This document shows, in pieces, positions 1-7,822 of a stretch of DNA of 64,000 bases (positions within the stretch are counted from its first letter, which is position 1; every line of letters starts with the position of its first letter). Origin of the DNA: Nitrosarchaeum sp. (lineage in GTDB: Archaea > Thermoproteota > Nitrososphaeria > Nitrososphaerales > Nitrosopumilaceae); assembly GCA_025699025.1 (NCBI GenBank), contig JAILWJ010000002.1:248001-312000 (forward strand), read 5' to 3'. The notes under the pieces are model-generated. The model saw only the letters and a program-made list of their open reading frames with translations. It had not been told where the DNA came from and did no database searches. The position numbers and the translations under genes were made by a program.

Positions 1-2076
1 GACACAATTAGTGGAAATAATAAAATCATCATAAAAGAGAAATTTGGAGATGGAATGACATATGAACAAATCAAAAATGATTTTTTAGTCATAGGGACTT
101 ATGCTAAACAAGCAATAAAAGGAAGACCAAAAAAAACTAGGAGGTTAAAAAGACCAATGATGGGTCAAAAAGGAGTTGGTCGATTTGCATTGGAAAAATT
201 AGGTAGCAAGGCAACAATTATCTCAAAACCAATTGGAACATTAGATAAATTTACGTTTACAATTGATTGGGATAGATTTGAGCCTGAAAATGTTACTGTA
301 GATATGATTCCAATTACCATACACAAAGATAAAAGAATAGATAAAAAAGATTCAGGACTAGAAATTGAAATAAAAGGGTTAAGAGACAATTGGACATCTC
401 AAAAAATTAAAGAATTAATTACTTATTTACAAAGTTTCATATTACCGAGACAACTTCAACCAAGAAATTCATTCAATATTGAGTTAGAAGCTCCAGCTCA
501 AGGAATAGAAAAAAGAGAGATAGATCCTCAATTAGATGAGAAAGCATTTTTTAGTTTATCCGTTAACTATGCAAAAAATGCAGATCATTTTCTAATTAGC
601 GCAGAAAAAATGGGAAGATCATACATCAAAAAACAAAAAAGAGAAACATTTCGTTCTCATTTAACTGGAGAGATAAGAAATGTTTCAGATCTAAAATGTG
701 GACCTGTGAAATTGTATGTTTATTATTTTCCAACATTTAAAAAAGCTGAAAAATATCCACAACTAGAAGAGGAGTATTATAGAAAAGCCATTGACTACTA
801 CACAGAAATGTTTTATAATCAAATACCTGAAATCATGCAAGATAAACAGGGAGTCAAAATTTATCGTGCTGCAGGTATAAGAGAGTTCCAATATGGAGAT
901 CCCGGGAATGATTGGGTCGATAGAGGAAAAATTAGCAGAAATCTAGCAGGAACTATGCAAGCAGATAGGATTATTGGATTTTGTATTTTACCGAATAATC
1001 CAGAAATTATTGCAACTACGAATAGAAGAGAAGCTGTTGAGAATGAGGCTTTCTTAGATTTAAAAGATTTAGTAATTTCATCCATGAAGATTTTAGATCA
1101 AAAAATTAGTGATGATAGAGCCAAATTATATGCTGAAGCAAAAGAAGAAGATGAAAAAAATAAAGAAAAATTAAAAAATGAATTAACAGAAATTTTAGAA
1201 ACCAAAACAGATGAGTCAGAAAAAACACAACAATATAAAAATGAAATTCTTACTAAAGCAAAAAAAGTCATAGATGAAAGTCTTAATGAGGAAGAAACGG
1301 AGACTACAATTAGAGAAATAGAATTAGCTCATGCAATTGTTGGACATTTTATTTCAAAATTATATCATGATTTTGTTGCATCAGGAATTCAAACAATTAC
1401 TAATCAAATTGGAATTTTAGAAGATCATGTTAAGGGAGTTAGTCCTAGAACTCCTGATAAATTAGAATCAGTGATAGAGAAATTAAGAAAAAAATGGGAT
1501 AAAATTTCAATAATTTTTGATGCACTTGATAATATAGAACGTGGTGTAGGTGTTGAAAATTACTATAAAAGAGAAAAAGTGGACATTCTGGTAAAAGATG
1601 AAATCCAGACAATTTTTGAAGATTTACAAGAGCTTACAGGATTTGATAATATTTTATTGGAGAACAAGATAAATAGAAATTTAGAAATTTGGACATATGG
1701 ACCAATATTTTATTCAATTGTGTATAATCTATTAACAAATTCATTGAAAGCATTAATGAAAAGTAAGCCAAAAGATAGAGAAAATTGGATTTTTGTAAAA
1801 TCAGAAGTTGATGAAAAACATCTAAAATTAATTTTTGCAGATAATTCTACAATTCCAATTCCTGAAAATAGATGGAAAGTGGTTTTTGATCCCTGGATTT
1901 CTACCACTACAAGAATTGATAATAAGAAATTCAGAGGTAAAGGAATTGGTTTATCAATATGTAAAGAAATTTTGAAATTTGTAAAAGGGGAAATTAGTAT
2001 AGAAGAACCAATTTTAGTAGGTGGTACAACTTTTGTTGTTAGATTTCCAAGGACATTAATAAATCCAGAAAAATAA
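1..2076 (+). CDS. Dual GHKL-ATPase protein (Hsp90-like N-terminal plus histidine-kinase-like C-terminal ATPase), 5' truncated
   Basis: The reading frame is open from base 1, so the true start lies outside the window; the first in-frame ATG (55) is internal. The visible N-terminus carries an Hsp90/MutL-type ATPase half: a degenerate D-x-G-x-GM element (FGDGM, bases 40-57) and KGVGRFALEKLG (residues about 38-50 counted from base 55). A charged coiled-coil linker (about 358-422) leads to a helical DHp-like segment containing several His, then a second ATPase: N box IVYNLLTNSLKAL (about 554), a poor D box (FADNSTIPIP) and a clear G box GKGIGLSICKEI (about 627). Family knowledge: such proteins occur as uncharacterised ATP-binding proteins, often in accessory islands. 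The gene converges on a DNA methyltransferase with a 5-bp gap. Function is unknown; a defence or DNA-processing role is inference. Confidence 0.75.
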   Translation, partial: DTISGNNKIIIKEKFGDGMTYEQIKNDFLVIGTYAKQAIKGRPKKTRRLKRPMMGQKGVGRFALEKLGSKATIISKPIGTLDKFTFTIDWDRFEPENVTVDMIPITIHKDKRIDKKDSGLEIEIKGLRDNWTSQKIKELITYLQSFILPRQLQPRNSFNIELEAPAQGIEKREIDPQLDEKAFFSLSVNYAKNADHFLISAEKMGRSYIKKQKRETFRSHLTGEIRNVSDLKCGPVKLYVYYFPTFKKAEKYPQLEEEYYRKAIDYYTEMFYNQIPEIMQDKQGVKIYRAAGIREFQYGDPGNDWVDRGKISRNLAGTMQADRIIGFCILPNNPEIIATTNRREAVENEAFLDLKDLVISSMKILDQKISDDRAKLYAEAKEEDEKNKEKLKNELTEILETKTDESEKTQQYKNEILTKAKKVIDESLNEEETETTIREIELAHAIVGHFISKLYHDFVASGIQTITNQIGILEDHVKGVSPRTPDKLESVIEKLRKKWDKISIIFDALDNIERGVGVENYYKREKVDILVKDEIQTIFEDLQELTGFDNILLENKINRNLEIWTYGPIFYSIVYNLLTNSLKALMKSKPKDRENWIFVKSEVDEKHLKLIFADNSTIPIPENRWKVVFDPWISTTTRIDNKKFRGKGIGLSICKEILKFVKGEISIEEPILVGGTTFVVRFPRTLINPEK

Positions 2077-2081
2077 AGATT

Positions 2082-3095
2082 CTAGGCAGGGATTTTAATA
2101 TGTTCAGATGGTTTTAATGAGAATAATCTTTTTTGTATTAATTTAATTGCAGATTGATTTTTATCAATTCCTAAAAATTTTCGTCCAAGATTTTTTGCTG
2201 CAACTAAAGTTGTTCCACTTCCACACATTGGATCTAACACTATATCTTTCTCATTAGTTGAAACTTCAATGATTCTCTCTAACAATCTTACAGGTTTTTG
2301 TGTTGGATAATCGACTAATTCTTTTTTTGTAATTTGTACAGATTTTACATCATTCCAGACATCTTGTAACATTATTCCTGGCATTTCATCAAGATATCTT
2401 TTCATTACAGGGACATTTCCTTTCTTTGTTTGAATTATTTTTCCTTCTCTTTCTAATTTTTTCATATTTTCTTTACTAAATCTCCAGTAACGTGTTACAC
2501 CTTTAAATGAATATCTCGGATTTCCTTTAGAGCGTCCCCCTGGACCTGATAAATCCCCTTTTGCATAACGCCTACCAGTTTCAGGTTCAATATGTTTATA
2601 GTATTTTTGTACATATTCTTCTGGATATGGTGCATAGATAGGATTCCAGGTATAGTCTTTAGTTTTAGAATAAAATAAAATTACATCATGAACTCGACCA
2701 AATATTTTTGCTCCTTGCTTTGTATCATTGTGCGAATTATGTCTGCGCCAAACAATTTCATTTCTAAAATTATCATATCCAAAGATTTTATCTAATTCAA
2801 CTTTAAGATAATGAGATGCATGCCAGTCACAATGCACATACAGTGAGCCTTTCTTGTTTAAAACTCGATAACACTCTTGTAGGTTTTCTCTCATAAAATT
2901 AAGATATCCTTCTAAACCACCAGACCATTTGTCACCAAAGGAATTGATTTTACCATCTTTAGATACTGCCTCATAATTTCTATCAGAGAAAAATGGTGGA
3001 TCCATGTAGATCAGTTTGATATGATCTGATGGTAGTTTTTTTAGAAATTTGGTAGAATCAGCACAAAATATACGATTTTCAAATTTAGATATCAA
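2082..3095 (-). CDS. Site-specific DNA methyltransferase (N6-adenine/N4-cytosine, beta-type motif order)
   Basis: SAM-dependent DNA amino-methyltransferase, 337 aa. The catalytic motif IV DPPF (YMDPPFFSD) is near residue 32 and the SAM-binding motif I (DPMCGSGTT) near residue 290, the order of the beta group (IV, target recognition, X, I). TQKP before motif I is the usual motif X. The middle, about 95-250, with many basic residues, is the likely target-recognition region. The start is a TTG preceded 10 nt upstream by a strong ribosome-binding sequence GGAGG (complement of 3106-3110). No restriction endonuclease is visible; either this is an orphan methylase or its partner is the facing ATPase or lies left of the window. 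The family is clear; target base and site are not. Confidence 0.9.
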   Translation of the reverse strand: MISKFENRIFCADSTKFLKKLPSDHIKLIYMDPPFFSDRNYEAVSKDGKINSFGDKWSGGLEGYLNFMRENLQECYRVLNKKGSLYVHCDWHASHYLKVELDKIFGYDNFRNEIVWRRHNSHNDTKQGAKIFGRVHDVILFYSKTKDYTWNPIYAPYPEEYVQKYYKHIEPETGRRYAKGDLSGPGGRSKGNPRYSFKGVTRYWRFSKENMKKLEREGKIIQTKKGNVPVMKRYLDEMPGIMLQDVWNDVKSVQITKKELVDYPTQKPVRLLERIIEVSTNEKDIVLDPMCGSGTTLVAAKNLGRKFLGIDKNQSAIKLIQKRLFSLKPSEHIKIPA

Positions 3096-3197
3096 CCTGT
3101 TTCAACCTCCAAAATTTTTGTTTTAGTTGGCAGTGTGAATCATTTTTTGTCTGAAATAGATACATTATAGATCTATCTAACATGATTTAGTTAGTTT

Positions 3198-3250
3198 TAT
3201 CCCTTATTTATCCCTTAATTATCCATATATATAGGATAATTAAGGGATAA
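3198..3250. promoter_or_regulatory. Operator-like inverted repeat plus an extra half-site upstream of the RHH gene
   Basis: Bases 3208-3224 and 3234-3250 form a perfect 17-bp inverted repeat around a 9-bp AT spacer (ATATATATA). The arm begins TTATCCCTTA, and the same nine bases TATCCCTTA occur once more at 3198-3206, exactly 11 bp (one helical turn) before the copy at 3209-3217. The array lies directly upstream of a TATA-like box (TTTATATC, 3251-3258) that is about 27 bp before the ATG of the ribbon-helix-helix gene. Arrays of short half-sites on one helical face are what RHH dimers bind, so autoregulation is the likely role; this is inferred. Confidence 0.6.
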
Positions 3251-3281
3251 TTTATATCTCAGGTACAAAAATAATAGATCG

Positions 3282-3473
3282 ATGGACGGGGTTGACTACA
3301 GATTAAAACTACCTAGACGAATTGACAGAATAATACAGGCTACTGTAGATGAAGAAATTTTTGCTAGCAAAAATGATGTCGTAAAAGCTGCTGTGGTAAA
3401 ATATCTAGATGATATGCATCTGTTAGACCAAATTAAAGTATCTATAGAAACTCATCCTTTAGAAAAACAGTGA
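3282..3473 (+). CDS. Ribbon-helix-helix (CopG-like) transcriptional regulator
   Basis: Small 63-aa protein. Residues 5-12 (DYRLKLPR) form the expected beta strand, followed by two helices (about 13-26 and 28-44) with the SKNDVVKAAVVKYL pattern typical of RHH DNA-binding dimers; residues 45-63 are a short acidic tail. A TATA-like box at 3251-3258 places transcription start near the ATG, so the mRNA is probably leaderless. The perfect inverted repeat just upstream suggests that it controls its own promoter, and perhaps the divergent methyltransferase at 3095. It could instead be an antitoxin, but no toxin gene follows. Confidence 0.7.
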   Translation: MDGVDYRLKLPRRIDRIIQATVDEEIFASKNDVVKAAVVKYLDDMHLLDQIKVSIETHPLEKQ

Positions 3474-3487
3474 ATTTAGTCATGAAA

Positions 3488-3544
3488 TCGGGTCGTAAAT
3501 CAAACCCAGAAAGGTATATCAGTCCCACTAGACCCGCTTTTTTT
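3488..3544 (+). terminator. Hairpin with T-run after the RHH gene; weakly tRNA-like on the minus strand
   Basis: CGGGTC (3489-3494) pairs with GACCCG (3530-3535), enclosing about 35 nt, and is followed by eight T (3537-3544). On the plus strand this would end transcription of the RHH gene. Read on the minus strand the ends resemble a tRNA acceptor stem (GCGGGTC/GACCCG) with a D-arm-like GTCTAGTGG and a T-loop-like TTTGATT, but no anticodon arm fits. It is either a coincidental terminator hairpin or a decayed tRNA fragment. Confidence 0.4.
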
Positions 3545-3559
3545 AAACTTTTGAAAAAT

Positions 3560-3791
3560 CTATTCTGTGTTTAATTCTGACAAACTTTCTAAATCTGATT
3601 CAATCTCTTTTGGCATTCCCTTCCACCAGTTATTTGTCATGATGATGGTGACTGGATCTCTGCTTATAGATCTTTCTGAGATGGTTGAACTTTCATTTCA
3701 ACCACTTTTTGCATCTGTGGCGTCTTGTTATGTCTCGTTTTACAATAATGAGAGCAATTTGTCTTCATTGATTTTATTTTCTCAGACGTGA
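3560..3791 (-). pseudogene. Frameshifted remnant of a small zinc-finger-like protein
   Basis: The minus strand reads a cysteine/histidine segment (NCSHYCKTRHNKTPQM, then KVVEMKVQPSQKDL) that stops at 3664-3666. An overlapping frame opens at 3692 and continues as RDPVTIIMTNNWWKGMPKEI to a stop at 3560-3562, with an acidic C-terminus. The two pieces read like one protein of roughly 75-80 aa split by an indel in the overlap. No plus-strand gene is convincing here. A single-base or two-base insertion would restore the frame; sequencing error cannot be excluded. Confidence 0.4.
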
Positions 3792-3855
3792 TACCCGGAA
3801 AAAAATCTAAAAGACTTAACTCATAATGTGTGATTGTAGAATTGGAGGATTTGAG

Positions 3856-5652
3856 ATGAGCATGTTTGGCAACCTTTTTTCGAGTTATTCCAACAAATCG
3901 CTGATTCTCCTTGTTGCATCTCTGGTTTTCATAACTGCAGTTTACCAGTTTCGTTCGTTTTTAGATGACCAACAATTTGCATGGATCTCTGTCCTTTCAT
4001 ATTCTGTAATTCCGGCAGTCCTTGTTGTATTTTCATCAGTTCTTACAATAAAACTACACAAGATAAAGCACTTTCAAGCAAAAGCATTTTTGTTATTTGC
4101 CATAGGCGCATCAATGTGGTTTATAGCAGAACAGATCTGGGCTGTATATGATCACGTCTTTGATGAAGATCCATTTCCATCCATTGCGGACGTTTTCTTC
4201 ATCTCCTCGTATCCTTTTTACATTTCATTTCTAATGATTTCACTAAGGCCAATATGGAGATCCATTCCAAAGAAAGTTTGGTTGTTTGCAATAGTGTTTT
4301 CTTCATCTCTTTTAATCCCCTCAATTCTTGCCTGCATTGATGCGCTAGGCGATCAGGGTGCTTTTGATAAAACCATAGCTTTGGTATATCCGATTCTTTC
4401 CTCGATTCAGCTGGTTCCCGCATTGGTGGGAATAATGTTTCTTACCAAAAAAAAGGCCAGCTATACCTGGATGCTGCTTTTGTTTGGATTTCTGATGTTT
4501 AGCGCATCTGATACATTTTTCCTCTTTGCACAAATCAATGAATCTTACTATGACGGTCATCCCGTGGATCTGATGTTTCTTTTTAGTTTTATCCTGCTGA
4601 CATTCTCGTTGCACAGCCGTTTGAAGATAGTTGATTCTCCAGAGACAACAAATGAACTGTTCTTTACAGAAAATGTACAATTTGAAACAATAACTAGGTA
4701 TGGCATTCCGTTGTCTGTGGTAATTATTTCAATGATTGTCATGATCTTTTTGATCAGCGAAGTATACATTGTGCATAATGTCACTGAAATTTTACATGAA
4801 GATCATGACACCCTTGATGTCCTGATGATTGGAATTTTTGTAATACTTTTGATATTTTCTCTAGTAATACTGGTGCTAAACAACAGCCTGAGCAAGCTTG
4901 TGCAAATGAGAACCACAGAGCTTGAAAACCAAAAAAACAACCTGCAAAAAATTGTTCTAGAAAAACAAGAGGAGCTTTTGAAATCTGAGCGGCTCTCTGC
5001 AATAGGGGAACTTTCAGGACGTCTAGCTCATGATCTGCGAAACCCACTGTCTGTAATTAAGATGGCAGTTGATCTGATAAAGCAATATCCTGCACACACC
5101 AAAATCTCTGACGATGTAGTAACAAAGAGAATTGACTTGATTGAGAAAAGCATTCAAAGAATATCTCACCAGATTGATGATGTTCTAGGCTATGTCAGAA
5201 AGTCTCCGTTGGAATTGGCCTCGATATCAATCAAAGACACATTGCTAAATGCAATTGACAAAATCGACGTTCCTTCCAATGTTAAAATCATTCTATCTGA
5301 CAAAGATGCGCATATACCATGTGATGCCATCAAGATGGATGCCGTGTTCATCAACATTATCACAAATTCAATTCAGGCAATGGATGACGGTGGGACAATC
5401 ACTATTGATATCTCATCTCATGATGACTATGTAATGATTGAATTTACTGATACGGGTAGTGGTATTCCAGAGAATCAGATTGATAAGATATTTGAGCCTC
5501 TTTTTACAACAAAGCAGAAAGGAACGGGTCTGGGTCTTTCCATCTGCAAAAATATTGTTGAGCAGCATGGCGGACAGATTTCTGTTCGAAATAACCCTAC
5601 CACTTTTGTCATTACCTTACCCAAGAAGATCAACTCAGTTCCAGTTGGTTAG
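3856..5652 (+). CDS. Membrane sensor histidine kinase
   Basis: The start is taken as ATG 3856 because GGAGG (3844-3848) sits 7 nt before it; an in-frame ATG at 3826 would add 10 residues. Of 598 aa, the first ~240 contain about seven hydrophobic helices, followed by two more near 285-310 and 325-350, so the sensor is in the membrane. A coiled coil (about 355-385) joins the kinase: H box LAHDLRNPLSV with phospho-acceptor His392, N box INIITNSIQAM (about 499), DTGSGIP, the F box and GTGLGLSICKNI. It autophosphorylates and passes phosphate to a response regulator, but none is encoded nearby, so it is an orphan. The signal is unknown. Confidence 0.85.
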   Translation: MSMFGNLFSSYSNKSLILLVASLVFITAVYQFRSFLDDQQFAWISVLSYSVIPAVLVVFSSVLTIKLHKIKHFQAKAFLLFAIGASMWFIAEQIWAVYDHVFDEDPFPSIADVFFISSYPFYISFLMISLRPIWRSIPKKVWLFAIVFSSSLLIPSILACIDALGDQGAFDKTIALVYPILSSIQLVPALVGIMFLTKKKASYTWMLLLFGFLMFSASDTFFLFAQINESYYDGHPVDLMFLFSFILLTFSLHSRLKIVDSPETTNELFFTENVQFETITRYGIPLSVVIISMIVMIFLISEVYIVHNVTEILHEDHDTLDVLMIGIFVILLIFSLVILVLNNSLSKLVQMRTTELENQKNNLQKIVLEKQEELLKSERLSAIGELSGRLAHDLRNPLSVIKMAVDLIKQYPAHTKISDDVVTKRIDLIEKSIQRISHQIDDVLGYVRKSPLELASISIKDTLLNAIDKIDVPSNVKIILSDKDAHIPCDAIKMDAVFINIITNSIQAMDDGGTITIDISSHDDYVMIEFTDTGSGIPENQIDKIFEPLFTTKQKGTGLGLSICKNIVEQHGGQISVRNNPTTFVITLPKKINSVPVG

Positions 5653-5661
5653 ATTCTGAAC

Positions 5662-6255
5662 CTATAGTTTACGTAATAATGTAAAACGCGACTTGTCAGG
5701 TTCTATCTCTTCGTGCATGTCCACATTACTTATAATCTTGACCTTGTAATCCATCCACCACTTTTTCATGTTTCTATATTTTTGATTATGTGTAATTTGT
5801 TTTTCAGATTCTTCAAATTTTTCACAGTTCATGATGTATTTTCGTGCAACTCTATACATTTCTGAAACTCCTTTCTCAAGGGTCTTGTCATCAAGATAGT
5901 TTAACAGCTGATGAGTAAACACAAAGTCAATCGACGAGTCCTCAAACGGCAGACTTGTTATGTCTCCGTTCTTAAATGTAGAAGTTGGCATTTTTTGTCT
6001 GGCAATGCCAAGTGCCATCTCGTTAAGATCCACTCCAAAAACTCTGCATGATTCTGGAAACAGCCTCAAGTCAATTCCCGTCCCGCATCCAATCTCAAGT
6101 ATGCTGGTGCAGCCAAGCGACGATGCCAAATCCCTTACAAATTTTGCAAATTCCTCGTTGTACTTTGCTTCGTTTTCAGACGCATATGCATCCCAAAACT
6201 CCTTATCATAACTCACTGAGATGTTTCTCAACCTCTGATATTTGATACTAATCAT
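5662..6255 (-). CDS. Class I SAM-dependent methyltransferase
   Basis: 197 aa with a Rossmann-type methyltransferase core: motif I ILEIGCGTGID (about 54-64), the acidic end of strand 2 (FGVDLN), GDITSLPFEDSSIDFV (motif II/III) and a downstream FTHQLLNYLDD segment. The C-terminal 50 residues are basic with several Trp. The substrate cannot be told from sequence. The start ATG (6253-6255) directly abuts the stop codon of the upstream microprotein, so the two are translated from one message. Its 3' end lies 9 bp from the end of the convergent histidine kinase gene. Confidence 0.8.
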   Translation of the reverse strand: MISIKYQRLRNISVSYDKEFWDAYASENEAKYNEEFAKFVRDLASSLGCTSILEIGCGTGIDLRLFPESCRVFGVDLNEMALGIARQKMPTSTFKNGDITSLPFEDSSIDFVFTHQLLNYLDDKTLEKGVSEMYRVARKYIMNCEKFEESEKQITHNQKYRNMKKWWMDYKVKIISNVDMHEEIEPDKSRFTLLRKL

Positions 6256-6423
6256 CTAGTGCTGGCATTTGCACGGAATTAGTTTGGTGTCAAATGTACA
6301 GTCATGCGGTCCATCTGATCTGCCGTCTGTTGGAATCTCTTTCATACAGTCTTCATGGCGGCCTTTTCTGCAAAACCAGCAGATCTCTTGTGCATTGCCA
6401 GTGGAACATGACTCCATACCCAT
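6256..6423 (-). CDS. Cysteine-rich microprotein (putative zinc-binding), 55 aa
   Basis: A 55-aa open frame, too short for many gene callers: after MGMESCSTGNAQ come ICWFCRKGRHEDC, then HDC near residue 42 and CKCQH at the C-terminus. Eight Cys and three His in 55 residues suggest one or two zinc sites. The stop codon is immediately followed by the ATG of the methyltransferase, a tight coupling that supports it as real. It might present or stabilise the methyltransferase; the function is unknown. Confidence 0.65.
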   Translation of the reverse strand: MGMESCSTGNAQEICWFCRKGRHEDCMKEIPTDGRSDGPHDCTFDTKLIPCKCQH

Positions 6424-6458
6424 TTAGGTGCAATTTGGATGTAAAAAACTTCCCGAAT

Positions 6459-7373
6459 CTAGATAAATGTGAGCCAGTGCAGGAATCTCTCGTCCTTGCC
6501 CATCGTTGTATCTGAAAATGACTTTTGCAATGCTTTGGTGATGGTGCCCATCTTCCCACTTCCTATCTTGACTTTGTCGATTTGGGTCACTGATTTGACC
6601 TCTGCAGCAGTACCTGTCATAAATATCTCATCTGCTGCATAGAGATCGTCTCTGTCAAGATCTCTCTCTATTACAAACCCCCCGTTCTCTTCAATAATCT
6701 GAATGACGCTGTCCCTTGTAATGCCTTCCAATCCTCCCGCAGAAAGCGGTGGTGTCTGAATTATGTTGTCTTTTACTACAAAGATGTTCTCTGCACTTCC
6801 CTCTGCTATTTTTCCGCGATTGTTTAGCATGATTGCCTCGTCATATCCGTTGTCAAGTGCCTCCATTCTTGCTAGTGCGGCATTGGCATAGTTTGATGCA
6901 GCCTTTGCCTGCATTGGCTGGGATCTTGAATCTATCTTGATCCAGCTTGACACCTTGCATTTTGCACCAGAAAACTTTCCTGCCTTTGATTCTCCCATCT
7001 TCCATTCCCAACACGCAACAGAAACATCTACTTTATTCTGAGTTGGTGTTAATCCCATTGTTCCATACCCGTAATATGCCAAAGGCCTGATGTAGCATTC
7101 CTTTAACTTGCTTGCTCTCACTGTCTTGATAATTGCGTCTGTGATCTCCTTTTTTGTAAACTGCATCTTCATTGAGTACAGTTTTGCTGATTTGAAAAAC
7201 CTGTCAACATGTTCTGGCAGTCTAAATATTGCAGAGCCCTTTGGGGTGTCATAGCACCTGATTCCTTCAAAAATCGAGGTTGAATAATGCAATGCATGGG
7301 TCAAAACGTGAACCTTGGCATCCTTGAATGGGACAAGATTGCCGTTCATCCAAATCTTTCCCACTTCTTGCAT
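6459..7373 (-). CDS. ilvE: Branched-chain amino acid aminotransferase
   Basis: Fold-type IV PLP aminotransferase that makes Leu, Ile and Val from their 2-oxo acids with glutamate. 304 aa from the ATG at 7373 (MQEVGKIWMNG); an upstream in-frame ATG at 7391 is less likely because a TATA-like TTTAAAT lies about 27 bp before 7373, giving a leaderless start. Visible family marks: HALHYSTSIFEGIRCY (about 26-41), the PLP-lysine context QAKAASNYANA (about 155) and EGSAENIFVV. Length matches the family (about 300 aa). It follows the reverse direction of the small membrane protein gene at 7472, from which it diverges. Confidence 0.93.
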   Translation of the reverse strand: MQEVGKIWMNGNLVPFKDAKVHVLTHALHYSTSIFEGIRCYDTPKGSAIFRLPEHVDRFFKSAKLYSMKMQFTKKEITDAIIKTVRASKLKECYIRPLAYYGYGTMGLTPTQNKVDVSVACWEWKMGESKAGKFSGAKCKVSSWIKIDSRSQPMQAKAASNYANAALARMEALDNGYDEAIMLNNRGKIAEGSAENIFVVKDNIIQTPPLSAGGLEGITRDSVIQIIEENGGFVIERDLDRDDLYAADEIFMTGTAAEVKSVTQIDKVKIGSGKMGTITKALQKSFSDTTMGKDERFLHWLTFI

Positions 7374-7471
7374 AGGAGACGGAAAAAACACTACTAATTT
7401 AAAGAATTATCTTTAAAATCAGGCTGTTTTGTTTCTGTAAGGTACTTATTTCAATTAATCCTACTTTTGAC

Positions 7472-7678
7472 ATGGAATGGCTTTTGGGATTTCCTGCAAT
7501 TGCTTTGTTGGTTGTGGGTCTGGTTGGTCAGGCTTTTGAAATGAGAAAAATTCGGTTATCTACCTACAAAGACGACGAGTTGGCGTCTGCAAATATCTTC
7601 ATGAACAAGAGAAACTTCAAGTGGTACGGTATAATCGGGCTTGGAATAGTACTGTGGTATTTGGCTGAGCGTATGTGA
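7472..7678 (+). CDS. Small membrane protein, two TM segments
   Basis: 68 aa: hydrophobic helix at 3-21, a basic/acidic middle (KIRLSTYKDDE), and a second helix at 48-65 (YGIIGLGIVLWYLAE). No known domain recognised. It diverges from ilvE and is followed by a palindrome-rich intergenic segment. Real by composition, start context and lack of any competing frame; function unknown. Confidence 0.6.
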   Translation: MEWLLGFPAIALLVVGLVGQAFEMRKIRLSTYKDDELASANIFMNKRNFKWYGIIGLGIVLWYLAERM

Positions 7679-7681
7679 TTG

Positions 7682-7816
7682 GATCTATATAGATCAGCTC
7701 TAAATACTAGAAATTGTTAGTATACTTAGCGTGTTTTGGGTAACGCCGGGCTAAATCTAGATAATGGTCCATGAACAAACCCAGTTTGGCGGTACTGATG
7801 AAAATCAGTAACGCCT
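7682..7816. other. Palindrome-rich intergenic segment; possible structured RNA or bidirectional terminator
   Basis: Three structures follow one another between two convergent genes: a perfect 14-bp palindrome GATCTATATAGATC (7682-7695); ATACTA/TAGTAT arms around 8 nt (7704-7723); and a long hairpin at 7788-7815 with a 7-bp inner stem (TACTGAT/ATCAGTA), a GAAA tetraloop, one G-A mismatch and a 4-bp outer stem (GGCG/CGCC). TGGGT (7737-7741) can also pair with ACCCA (7779-7783). A GNRA-capped stem of this quality suggests a transcribed RNA, but no known family is recognised. Confidence 0.45.
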
Positions 7817-7822
7817 GTTCTC

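Noticed and set aside
3567-3791. Plus-strand open frame of 74 codons after the RHH gene
   Set aside because: Hydrophobic, GTG start without signals, and the minus strand of the same bases reads as a better (though broken) Cys/His-rich protein.
4345-5047. Minus-strand open frames of 75-111 codons inside the histidine kinase gene
   Set aside because: They are shadows of the kinase, which has all catalytic boxes; their composition is Cys/Gln-rich without family pattern.
7788-7815. C/D-box guide RNA at the TGATGA-containing hairpin
   Set aside because: TGATGA and CTGA motifs are present but inside one hairpin rather than framing a guide region; spacing is wrong for a C/D RNA.
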